Below, piece by piece: positions 11,930-22,678 of a stretch of DNA of 64,000 nucleotides. The notes below the pieces were generated by a model, which did not search any database, had not been told where the DNA came from, and saw nothing but the letters and a program-made list of their open reading frames with translations. The position numbers and the translations under genes were made by a program. Every line of letters starts with the position of its first letter. The first letter of the stretch is position 1. Origin of the DNA: Acanthochlamys bracteata (lineage: Eukaryota > Streptophyta > Magnoliopsida > Pandanales > Velloziaceae); contig CM034137.1 in assembly GCA_019914995.1 (NCBI GenBank), positions 5,111,155 to 5,175,154 on the forward strand. The letters are read 5' to 3'.

Positions 11930-12530
11930 AATAATTTATGGACAGATCTAGAACAACCTGCAATAGCTACTATAAAGTAGATGTCCAAAACATAGCTATA
12001 TTTTATTGTTGTCAGAATTTCTTAGCTAGTGTTACTAAAGGAGTCCAACATCCTAAAGTTGGAATCAAGTCTAAAGCATATGAAGCTAAAACCTCAGATA
12101 GCAACTTATGGATTTTTAGGATTTATAGGTAGATTAACCAATAATAGAGAAGTTAAGCACAAATTAGAAATGGATTATGTTACTCAATTTGTAAGTTCTA
12201 AAGGTATAAAAATGATTAAAGCTAATATAGATCCTACAGCATAAGCCGGAAGTGAATGGATTCTTGATGAATTTCATCAAAAATCAAATGTTCTTGTTTT
12301 AGAAACTAGTATGTTGTATAAGAATGCTGGAAGTAGTACTAGTGTAAGATTTACATATTACAATCTAGTTTTAACCTTAGAAGATAATGAGGTATAAAAA
12401 TGTATAAATGGATTTTTGAATATCTTAGCAGATCCCATAGTAACATCATGTCAAAAAATTAGCACGCAATCAATTAGAACATTTGCAGAGTTACTAATAA
12501 TGGAAATTTCTTCAAATTTAGGAGATAAGT
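11930..12530 (+). pseudogene. Endogenous pararetrovirus: movement-protein-like region, decayed
   Basis: This is a broken plus-strand frame with the segment FLGFIGRLTNN near 12,107-12,139. The same motif (FLGRLTNN) occurs in the other pararetrovirus locus at about 58,990, downstream of a segment resembling the 30K-type movement domain of Caulimoviridae. The region opens with a CCQNF segment near 12,010. Frameshifts and stops occur throughout, so no functional product is expected. The family assignment rests on this internal match plus the Cys-rich capsid motifs that follow. Confidence 0.6.
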
Positions 12531-12554
12531 AATATATATATATATATATATATA
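12531..12554. repeat. (TA)n microsatellite in the pararetrovirus locus
   Basis: A short uninterrupted TA run that splits the viral coding remnant and probably grew after integration. Confidence 0.85.
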
Positions 12555-14228
12555 ATATGATTGCCAAAAGAAATACTAGAAAAGGAAATTTAACTGAATA
12601 CTGTGTTCATTTTAAGTTAAAGGAAAGACGTGATAAAATTAGAGATTTATGGGAAAAGATTTTAGAATTTGGAGAATAAGAGAAAGATTTCTTCGAAAGA
12701 TAAAAACTGATGAAGTTACTAGAGATTATATACAACCCATTAAACAGAAACTATTAGACACTGTAGTTCAAACCTGTTAAATTAGAAGAAGTAGGTAATT
12801 CTTTTAGGATAAAATAGTTTGGTCAAGATAAACTAGATGCAATAAATGAAATTAATTAGGTAGAAGTTATATACAACCCATTGCAAAGAAGTTTACCTAC
12901 AACAAATGCACCTAGTTAGAGTTACGGTAATTTACCAAGAAGAGATATAGCCATAGTAGAACAACATTTCAGTAATGTTAGATCTAAAGGTAATTCCTGC
13001 CCATTAAAACCAAAAATAAACTTCCAGACTTTAGGAGAACCTCAAGCTCTTAATCTTACGCCTCAATTATTGGAAAAATATGAAAGATTGCACTTCTGGA
13101 GAAGAAGCATTTAGATGTTTAGAAATACTTTTAGAAGAATCTGTTAAAGGTTTATGGGAAGTTTGTAAGAGTAAACATCCCCAAAGGATATAAACACCGT
13201 TTATCCTTAGGACCAAACCTTATAATTTGTAAGTCAGATACATCAAAGGAGAAGATTATTTAGAAAATTTCCAGGAGATTTAGTTAGAGAAATAAAAAAA
13301 GAAAGGAATAATTTGGCACTCGTTAAAGAAAATCTCAATACACAAAGACTATTAACCAATAGACTTGTTCATATTATCAAAGTATTAATAAGAAAGTGTA
13401 GTGAGATTCAAACAGCCAGACAACTTAAAAAAGAATAGTATGTTTTTTGTAATATTATATATGTACCTAATCCGGATTACAGAGAACCAAAACCTAGAAG
13501 AAAATATACAAGAAAAAGACCTTATTCTAAAAAGAGGTACTATTTAAAAAGATCTAATAGAAGAAAACAATATCTAGATAGAAATAAAAGTGTAAGGAAA
13601 TTTAACCCCAAAAAGAAACTATAGGAAAAAGCTAAAATGTTTTGCATGCAATAGTGAATAAACATTCAAGTAATTCATGTGCTAAATGTAAGAATCTTTA
13701 TCATAAGAAACAAAATTATTAGAATGTGTTAATGAAACTTTAATAGAAATAGACTCTGAGATTTCAGATGATGAAACTATTTATAGCATAGAATCATTAG
13801 AAGAAAAATATAGAGAAATGTAAAATATATATATTAGTTATGAATCATCAGATGAAGAATTTGGAGACTTAGATACATATTTTAATAGTTCCAAGAATTT
13901 AGAATATATGAATGAGGAATGACATTATGTTTGCCAAAAATATGAAGGAATAGATAGAACCCTTTGTTTTATCTGTGGATGGTATCCTAGCAAAATGAAT
14001 AGACCTAGATGTGGATTATGTTTATTAGAAGGATGTATAAAATCTACAAGATAATTATCGTAAGTACAAAGAAACTTTGGAAACTAGAATTGATTACCTA
14101 GAAGGACAAATTTTTCAGATGAATAGAAGATTAAAAAGATTAGAACAAATTTAGACATACTTGAAACTAGTAAGAATCAAGAAGTATATAGTTTTCTACC
14201 TATTTCAGAGCCAATTCTAGTGAAGCAA
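12555..14228 (+). pseudogene. Endogenous pararetrovirus: capsid-like region with two Cys-rich motifs, decayed
   Basis: A degenerate plus-strand frame. A Lys/Arg-rich basic tract lies at 13,490-13,620. A CxxC-type zinc-knuckle remnant follows at about 13,639-13,690, then a strongly acidic Ser/Glu stretch (13,745-13,920). A second Cys cluster at about 13,960-14,040 is spaced C-x2-C-x11-C-x2-C-x4-C. Basic tract, knuckle and then this second spacing are what badnavirus-like capsid regions show. The last pair of the usual second motif is incomplete. A short coiled-coil-like tail (14,050-14,160) follows, then the non-coding region. No protease or reverse transcriptase is found before the promoter. 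Stops and frameshifts interrupt it. Confidence 0.65.
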
Positions 14229-14900
14229 ATTTATCCAGATAGGATCAAGAGTTAATTAACCAAACTAGTGTTTGGTTAATAGAATCTTATGTAACCTGAG
14301 TAAAGTTAGTTAACCTATGGTTAGGTTACTAAACCTCTCAATATATCTGTCTATAAACATGTATCTTACTTCTGTTAGAAGGGCATCTGATTTTCTTTTT
14401 GGAAGAGAGATCTTCTGAAGTGTGCATAGTGTTTTGGTTGTAAGCCTTCTAAGTTTTTTAACAAAAGTTTGCTGGATTTCTAGTATGGTAGACTCCCTAG
14501 CTCTTTCAATTATGTCATCTCCTCACAAAATAATGTTTTAGTTCTTGTTGTTTTTACACTGCATATAGCATGCTGTCGTAAATAGGGAAGTTTTGACGGC
14601 ATAATCATGTATAAACATTTTTGCATATCTTCATTCTCTGTAATTGAATTCTGCATATTTTCATTTGCATTCTAAGATTTCCCTAAACCTTAGGATCATA
14701 TGACTTCAAAAGTTGTATGAATCTTTTCTTTATTATCACTTTATTATCACTTTTATGGTAGGGATTAATGCTTATGTGCAACAATTAGCAGAGCCGAAGA
14801 AGATACCACTATGCCTAATTTGCAGCCAAGAGTTTCATCTAGTGGTAGCTAGTTTGGCATGTGCATCTAAAAGCTTTTGTTAATTAAGCTATATATAAAA
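14229..14900 (+). promoter_or_regulatory. Probable pararetrovirus pregenomic-RNA promoter and leader, copy 1
   Basis: It directly follows the capsid-like remnant. It holds a TATAAA box at 14,352-14,357, and about 110 bases further on an AACAAAAG that corresponds to AATAAAAG in the second copy. A TATA box followed within about 100-150 bases by a poly(A) signal is the arrangement of caulimovirid pregenomic promoters with terminal redundancy. No tRNA-Met primer site was found in the leader. Confidence 0.5.
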
Positions 14901-15334
14901 AAGAATAAAAATAAAAGAACAAAAAAGAACAAAAAATGCTGAGAGCATAAGGAAATGAGAAGAGAAAAGTACCGAGTAAGGAGGAACACACATATAAAAT
15001 TTTAGTTTTACCTCTTCATTCAACTTTCTTAATCACTTTATTCTATGTCTGTGAGCTCATTTCTAGCTTTTCTTATTCAATATCTTCCGGTAAAATACGT
15101 AATACAAAAAATGATGAAAGACTAGATCATGGTCATAAATAAGGTGAGGAATACGTAATACATACAATTGCACATAAAAGTGGGAAGGTCCTCGAACACC
15201 AACATCCAACAGCAAACTGAACGGAACATGAATAGTAAGAAGTTAAGGGAATAACCTGATTTTTTTTCGTCTAAATCACCTGCTGGAGTAGAGCAAAACA
15301 GTAAGGAAACACTGAAAATTGCCATCGAATCAGC

Positions 15335-15745
15335 TAAAGAAGATCTATCGAGTTTTACTGAACCTTGCACTATTGGAAACTCTCACTTTGAAAAAGCTTT
15401 ACGTGTTTTAGGTGCAAGTGCAAATTGAATGCCTTTATCTACTATAGGAAATTCAGTAAGGGCGAACCAAAAGCAATCATAGTTTTCCTTTAATGGGCAG
15501 ATTGATCTATTAGATATCGATAGGGCACACTAGAGAATGTGCTAGTGAAAGTTGATAAGTTCATATTTCCCGCTAATTTACTTATAGTTCATATTTCAAG
15601 ACATGGATTATTCTGTGCCAAACATTCTTAGCTACTTGGGGAGCTCTAATTGATGAATGGCAAGGAAAACTGATTTTGAGAGTACAAAATGAGCAAGTAA
15701 ATTTCAGTGTGTTTAAAAAGATGAAGTCTATTGATGTCTGGTGAA
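15335..15745 (+). pseudogene. Ty3-gypsy protease fragment, copy 1
   Basis: The plus strand reads a SSFTEPCTIGNSHFEKAL segment, then VLGASAN where the catalytic D(L/T)GAS motif should be (the Asp has become Val-Leu context). Further on come a KVDKFIFPA segment, and LIDEWQGKLILRVQNEQVNF near 15,640-15,710. This order (CTIG, DLGA, FP-ADF, LGRPFLAT region, GELTLRV) is that of the aspartic protease domain of plant Ty3-gypsy polyproteins. It is frameshifted and has stops. Confidence 0.75.
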
Positions 15746-16130
15746 ATCAAATGCCCTAGCATTTAATTCATTGAAATCTTACAAGTATTAGTATTAGCTT
15801 GTTTTGTTTTCCTTAGTTTTAGCATTCATTCCTTTTAGATTGGTCGTTCAAATAATTTTAGGATTAGTTATTTACAATATTTAATATGTTAACAATTCTC
15901 GTAGGAATGATACTTTTCTCATCATTCTATTATTTGTGCAACTCGTACACTTGCGAGAGCAACAACACTGCAAACACAATTTGCAACGGGATTGGCTTTC
16001 AAATGGATTGGCGTTCAAACTGAAAAGAATTCTATCTATAAAAAACCCTGGCGTGTATTGTGGATTTAATATTAGATAGTGTGCTTAATATTAGATGCGT
16101 AATATACCACAATATTAAGCCCACCAACCT

Positions 16131-16586
16131 TGTCTTAGTGGGGTTAACAGCCCACGCACCTTAATAGTCCCACATTGGCTGAGTGCTAGAATGGGTATGT
16201 GCTTATAAGTAGGGGATGCTAGACACTAAGTGGTTGGCCAATCCTTTCGGTGTGGAGATCCGATTCTACAATTGGTATCAGAGCCCGCTGGGTTGGAGGT
16301 ATCTGGCGTTTTGCTAGGAGGGAGATTGTTCGGCCTTCAAATTAGGCTAGGCTCGGATTAGTAGCGTGTGGGCTTGATGGGCCCGAGTGAAAGACGGGCT
16401 AATTAACTTGGAGGTGGGCCAGCAATTCGCCTTGAATTGGGCCAAGTGGAATGGTGGGCTTCATAGCCCACGCCTTTTAATAGTTCCACATTGGGTAGGT
16501 ATTAGAATCGGTATGTGCTTATAAGTAGGGGATGGTAATCCCTAAAAGGTTGGCCAATGCATTTGGTGTGGGGATCCAATCCTACA
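16131..16586 (+). mobile_element. TRIM-like miniature LTR element
   Basis: Two direct repeats of about 140 bp (16,131-16,270 and 16,447-16,586) share CCCACGC, TTAATAGT(C/T)CCACATTGG, GGTATGTGCTTATAAGTAGGGGATG and TTGGCCAATnC. The first is followed at once by ATTGGTATCAGAGC, an exact tRNA-Met primer site (16,273-16,284). The interior between them is only about 175 bases with no coding capacity. The second repeat is also followed by ATTG, where the long LTR at 16,589 begins, so the element may have been interrupted there. Confidence 0.75.
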
Positions 16587-16588
16587 AT

Positions 16589-18733
16589 TGTTGATCAAAC
16601 CTGCACAACCAACTCAAGAGGGGAGGGGTGAATTGAGTTGATAGCTAAAAGATTTAATACAGTATTGCTAACTGAAAAGAGCTTGTTTTCTTCAAAATCG
16701 TAGAACTATAATCGACTGGACGTAAATAGAGTCTCTCTGTTTAGTGTTCTTTATTTAGTTCAATGCAAGCAATATAAAAAAATATAAGAAAATTATTCAA
16801 CACACAAACACGCAGGATTTACATGGTTCGGCAAATAATTTACCTACGTCGACGGCCACTCTTTATCAAGAGTGAATTCCACTAATCCTTATTAATTTGC
16901 TACAATACCAAGGTAATGTGTTTACCCAAACACCATTCCCTTAACCGGTTCTCTCCTCGAGATGAATCACCAACAGCCTATTAGACTCACAAGTCTCTCC
17001 GGCAGCTAACACACATGCCTTACCCAAGACCTTCTGCAAAGTACGTAGCTTCTTACAGGAATAGCACAACCAAAAAGGCTTAGTCAAGCCCTTCTCACCG
17101 AATATATTTGTACAAACAATTTTAAACCACAGGATCTCCCTCACTAGATTGAATGTAAGCTTAGTAAAGCAAGGAGAGGATCAAAGAAATGCCGAAGATG
17201 TGTCTAGGTAAAGCTCGGCAGTGAGTTGAAGTGAGTAGGTTTTTTTTTTCTTTTCTTCTAGTTCACTTCTTTGCATTCTTCTTTTGTGTTAGCTTCGTTT
17301 TTATATTTTCTCTTTTCTTGTCAGCCTGGAATGATTCTGATCTTCAAACGGTAGGAAATTCTTCCCCTTGTCTCCCTCGTTCGCTTGGTACAGTGTTATC
17401 AACTTGCTTTTCTACGCGGCTGTTGTTTGAGGTTCCATCAGGTATGTATCAAAGGTTGGATTTTCCAGCTAGCACTTTGAGTCTCAATTGGTTATACTGA
17501 TATGGGTTGATTAGATCTTTTTTTTTTTGTATATTAATAAGCTTGTCGATGATTTTCAAATTCTCCTGCGTGTGCTCTCCTTCTTTGTCTATTGTTTAAT
17601 TTTTTGCTCTAGAGGATGATCTAATCAGGTGACTGGAATCGGTCAAGCTCAAATTTGAAGCTTCCTTGTGAGTCCATAGATCAGCCATGTGAGGTTTCTG
17701 TAGGATATTTCTAGAAGGGTTTTGTGTCAAGTTACTTGCTTTGAGCTGTAATATGTAGACTTATTTTCCAGTGAGAAATGCTACTAATTTGAAGTATATT
17801 ATCATCTTGATGTTCCAGTAAAATCAACTCTGATATTCAGTGAAAGAATGCTTGGATTTCATATTGTAAATCTTGTATGAAAACTATTCGTAGAGTGTTC
17901 TTTTGTCAGCTCCATTGTTTGGATTATTTTGTGTGGTAGCTCTATGTAGCATATTATTGTGATGTATCGTCGTTGCAATATAGTGGATTAAGTGTATGTA
18001 TATTCCTTGTAACTGAATCCTTGGCTTTCCTTTGAATGAAAATCGAAATTCAATTTTTAATTCAAATCTGTTATGCTAATAGACTGGTTCTGATGACACT
18101 ATAGCATTGTGTTCTTGACATTCATTTGTTGTGATTTGTTGCTGTACTTGATGTGGAATCATAGTGGATATGATGTTCTATATGTCCTCAACAAAATTGG
18201 CTTCATACGAATGAGAAAATCTTGATCAAACTTCATCTGAAAGTTGCCTCTAGTGTTGTCTGATTTTCTGCAATGCATGTTTTCTGAATTTCTTAGAACC
18301 TTCCACGAATTTTTCAAAGTTATGTAGATCATAATTTGATGAACTCTTTCGCTAAGCTTGTTGTGTGTATGTTGTTCTAGCCCTGGTAAAATTATCTTTC
18401 TCAAGCTGAATTTGCATCACGATTAAATCTGCCTTCGAAATCTATAATTTGATCATTTCACTCGGTTCAGGATCAGAAAAAATCTAGTCGGCTGTTCTTA
18501 TGAGACTTCTCTATTCTGCTCCGTCCGATCTGCTCTATTTCAACACTTCACCGATTTCTCTTGCGCCCTAAGTAGAGTTTCCTATAAAGCAGCAGGCTGG
18601 ACTATAACTATTTATGTGGAAGAGTTTATACTTTCAATTCTGCATAGCTTAGTTTGAACCGTTAGTCCACCTAATTCATAGACTATAATTCTTAATATTT
18701 GTTATCATCAAAATCAATCTTAGGATTGCAACA
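16589..18733 (-). mobile_element. 2.1-kb LTR of a minus-strand copia element
   Basis: The ends are TGTTG...CAACA. Inside, at 16,795-16,870, is sequence whose complement gives the GTCGACGTAGG...GCCGAACCATGTAAATC block typical of copia LTR R-U5 regions. The terminal segment near 16,610 reads CAACTCAAGAGGGGAGGGGTGAATTG. On the minus strand it is preceded by CAAAAAGGGGGAGAT, a standard polypurine tract, which makes this the 3' LTR. No matching 5' LTR was found in the window. Open frames inside it (for example 17,231-17,500) are not considered genes. Confidence 0.7.
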
Positions 18734-18952
18734 ATCTCCCCCTTTTTGAAGATGACAAAATAAATTAAGAATTATTGGTTTATGATTCTAACAAAGTATA
18801 GTGATAGTCATGGTAGACAAAGAGAGATTTGTTTTGTTACCAAATGAATGGTGTAAGAGTTCTTTTCGAATAAGTTCTTTCCCTTACTGATTGCATTATT
18901 AGCACTTCCGCTTTACTGCACACAATAATTCTTTCGTCTCTCCCCCTTTTTG
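18734..18952 (-). other. Two polypurine tracts next to the LTR
   Basis: On the minus strand, CAAAAAGGGGGAGAT (18,748-18,734) touches the LTR, and a second copy, CAAAAAGGGGGAGAG, lies 204 bases upstream (18,952-18,938). Sireviruses are known to carry multiple polypurine tracts, which fits this layout. Confidence 0.65.
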
Positions 18953-21900
18953 TCATCACAAAAAGCGTGGGTGGTTATCGAGCAATTTTCAATATTTAGA
19001 AAACTTATAATTGAGATAAATGCTCATGAAAGACATATGAAGTATATATTCATGATGCATATGTATTCATATAATCCAAGAAACAACATGCGTATATTTT
19101 TTATTTTGATTTACCTTTACTGACATTAACTGAGAAGGATATATCTCGCCGTACCTTGCTGATGGAGACTTCTCTCTCTTTCGTGCTTGAAAAAAACTTA
19201 TTGAATTTCTCCCTCTTAAAAAACTGAGTTGTATTTCCATTGATGTGGCATAATGAGAATCTTTGGCTGTTTAGAAGATTCAACAAAAGGTTGTTTCTCC
19301 TCTGTTTAAGGTCCAACTGGCTATTTTGCGACTGTCTTTGAATAGGGAGATATCTTCTCACTGTCTTCATTTAAACTGCATTACTAAAAATACCTTTTCT
19401 TGGCTTTAGGTTAGTTCACAAATGCAGTAATAATTAGCAAAGTTTGTAAAAATCAAATTCTTTGCAAAATTCCAATCCAATTTAAGGTACAAATGCAAAA
19501 CTTCACATTTCATTCCAATATAATTCAAAACTGACAATATTTGTCAAAACAAAAAATCATCAAAATCATCATTTTAGACGCATACAGGTCAAGACGATAA
19601 TTCACAAATCGTGCATACAAATTCACAAGGTTATGTAGTATTTGCATTCAATAATATGCCAAAAAAGAGTTAAGAGAGGATTTATCCATACCTTACTTGT
19701 ACTGTACTATTTTACTTGCAAAGTGAATTTTCTTGTGATATATGTCAACTAATCCCTTTTGCAGTCATCAACCATTCGATTTTGGATCGATAGGAAGTTT
19801 TCCAAATAAGTTCAGCAATTCACTTTTCAAAAAATTCGTTCTTGCAGAAGATGATAATTTACTACCAGCAAGAAGAGCGTTGCATGTCCCCGTTAGCACA
19901 AAATAGGTCCTACAAAATATTTGACTTGTAGAGAAAAGATCTCTCATATAGATCATATCTTCCTTTACTAGAACATTTGGACTTCTCCCCGTTAATTGGT
20001 GCTTTCATTCTACAAGGGCATAATCTCCTTATTGTTGATGTACTTAGAAACCTCTCATCTCAAAATAAGAAACATGCATATAGTAGAATTAGTATAGGAA
20101 CTTTTCAAGCATGCAAGTGTTAACTCCAGCAGAGTACCTTGCTTTTGATGAAGTAGGCTTTTGTTCTGTCATTTGCAAAGGCATACGGCTACTAAAAATT
20201 CATAGCATTTCACAAGACATCAAACTCATAGATAACAGTTAGATAGTAGCACTTCTTCTGCAGGAACCAGTGTGAGTTCACATAAATCTTATTATATAAT
20301 GCATGCTTTCCTCCTTCTTTGATCTTTGCTTCCTCAGTTTGCCATTTTCTCCTATCATTCTCAAGGTATAATGTTATATTCCAGCATAGCCACTTAAAAA
20401 GAAAACAAATTAATAGCAGATTTGTGTTTTTAAGGCTGCAATGCTGACACTAGTTTTCCTCATATCATTCATTTTTCTCATGTGATGTTTAGTAGTATAT
20501 ATGTGCCAGTTAGGAGTTTTAAAACATCCTACACAATCACATCCGTAATCATTAGGCACCATATCATTTTGAATATGCCAATAAAGAACATACTGCTTTA
20601 ATAATTATAGTATAAATAGATTGCATTAAGCTTACATAGATTAAGCAAATTCTAATAATCAGTTCTATGAAGAATTAAATTCCAGAATATGAAAGTTTTC
20701 AAGATTATTAAAATCAAAGAGAAAACTTACTTCAACACTAGCACTTCATAAAGAAACTTACCTTTGCCTGAGTGTGATTTTTTAAGAGAAAACTTACCTC
20801 TTTGATGTGCAAATTTCTTTAGGTCTTTTATCATTAGTTGGCGTTGTAGTTCCTTATTAATCACATACTTACTGGACGATGTAATATTTGTATTTCTGCA
20901 AATTTGCTTGCCATTGGTTGTGTTTGCTGTAAAGGTGCTTGCTATTTGAATGTACCCAATGTCTCTTCTTCTGAATGTCTCAATTCTTAAAAGTTTGTCT
21001 CAACTCTTTTGCTTTTTCATCGATTAGCTAAGATCTGCAAAGTATATGTTAGTCAATAATACTTCATCAGAAACATGATTAGTGGATACACTTTAGAGCA
21101 AGTAGATGCTGAAATTCAGAATATCAGAGATGTATAGAGATTCCTGCATGAGCATAAGTTAGTATAGAACCATCTCTAGTAATTTTCTGAACCAAGCATT
21201 ATCTCAGTAGATATCCTTCATATCCACATTCTCTTCTTCATCATTTATTCAACTATCAAATCTTTTCTTTACTTGAGGATAGGGGCCGACAAGTATGACA
21301 TTCATAATGGTTCATGCAAAGGGCGTCAATGTACTAACAATAAGATGAATAACAGAACCTTCATTAGTATTATTACATGATGTAAATCCTAAAATGGTTA
21401 ATTAGTTTTCAAGGAGAAATACATTTTACAAAACATTTACTCTTATCTCAGAAAATTCTTTAAGTTTTCAGTAACACATTAGAAAGTTCATTTGTAACTG
21501 ATTTGAAAACAAACCATTAACTAAACATACTTTTCAAAAGTAACGAATTCAGGAAAATTTATACTAGCAAATAAAGTATGTTTGTAAAATCTTTTTGCAA
21601 TATCAAAAATTGTTTTGAAAACTTCATTCGCACTCCAAAAGCAACTATGCATCAAGGATAAAGGGCCATGAGATCTTGACATATCTCAAAAATTAATATA
21701 AGGGAAATGTACTTACCTGTAAAAGAAATTTAGATAATAAATATATAGGTTACCTGTTGATAGCTTCTCATGGATATTACTGGATCTATACTTGAATACA
21801 AATGATACAATTTGGAAAGACTCGTTGCATTTCAGAGGTTTCAACAGAGAGTTGTTAATCTTCTGTTCAGATTGCAGTTGGCTATTCATCTATTGAAATG

Positions 21901-22490
21901 TATATTTCTTCACTGTTTTCAAATAAATCTATAAAATATCTCTCATGAAGGTGACACAGGGGTTTTCAGATTTGATTTTGATTTCAATTAGATCTTTGAT
22001 AAAAATAAATCTTCAAGATTTGGAAAGGACTTTTGAATTGTAGTATCTAAATCTCTATACCATAGCTATCCACTTTTCTTTATATTCCTCTTGCAATGGT
22101 TAGTAGTATATATATATCTATACCAGTTAAAAATTCTAAAACATCATGGATACATACATCAATAATTATTGAAAATTTGCATAAGCTAAGATTCATACAA
22201 TTTCAGTCAAAGATGAATTGCAATTAGTTTCATTTGTATTTAAAAGCTAAAATCATTAAAGGCTTGGCAATCACAAAATTCTTTAGAGGATAGAATTACT
22301 TACCTCATCGTTGAAGAATTTCTGCAATAAAAATTTACGCATTTGATACCCAAATTTCATTGGGAGTGTTGATAATCTTGAGAGTTTCTTTTGACACCCA
22401 CATCTTTTTATTCATACATTGATTTTTCTTGAATTTGGAACAATGAGTCACATATTCATCGTTGCTAGTAACGTAGGAGGTGGATGGAGA
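18953..22490 (-). other. Interior of the minus-strand element with splice-like signals; no recognised gene
   Basis: No copia pol is left here. On the minus strand there are repeated AG|GTAAGT-type donors (exon ends near 22,304, 21,717, 20,798, 20,762, 20,731; weaker at 21,754 and 19,115), several preceded by pyrimidine-plus-CAG acceptors. Two donor/acceptor-bounded pieces are related to each other: 21,912-21,754 and 19,360-19,115. Both read SV(K/R)(K/R)Y near the start, then a SQLxxxQ(K/R)xNN segment. The 246-base piece at 19,360-19,115 is open throughout. A third piece, 21,034-20,798, is mostly open. I do not recognise the protein. It could be a decayed host gene or captured exons. Confidence 0.35.
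22335..22490 (-). pseudogene. Copia Gag-protease linker fragment
   Basis: The minus strand encodes a KKMWVSKETLKI segment then NTPNEIWVSNA. This resembles the paired K-x-WVPK / IWVPK linker between the Gag zinc knuckle and protease of Tork/Sirevirus-type copia elements. It stops at 22,335. It lies just beyond the left LTR of the short-LTR copia element. Confidence 0.45.
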
Positions 22491-22678
22491 TGAAAAACTC
22501 TTTCTCAATCTTATTATTTTCATTCAATATAAGTACATATATATAGACTCCTTATCAATCTAAATAAGGAGAGTTTTAAATAAAGAAAGATATCTAAATA
22601 TATTCTAACAAAGATATCTAGAATAAAATATAATATAATTCTAAGTAAAGATATTTAGAATAATATATTGTTGACTCA

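Larger units (their letters stand above)
14226..16075 (+). repeat. Long direct repeat R1 (partner at 26,595-28,745)
   Basis: From GCAAATTTATCCAGATAGGA onward, both copies share the promoter region, the ACACTGCATATAGCATG(C/T)TGTC segment, the AATTTGCAGCCAAGAGTTT segment, the retroelement protease remnant and the tail ending near CTATCTATAAAAAA. R1 lacks about 300 bases present in R2 at 27,750-28,040 and a shorter segment near 27,120-27,220. The two are about 12.4 kb apart start to start. Confidence 0.85.

Noticed and set aside
16131..16586. TRIM-like element as a Cassandra element
   Set aside because: Cassandra LTRs carry 5S-rRNA-like promoter boxes; I saw none here.
17231..17500. Phe/Ser-rich 89-codon frame
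   Set aside because: Lies inside the 2.1-kb LTR, hydrophobic by T-rich composition, no family.
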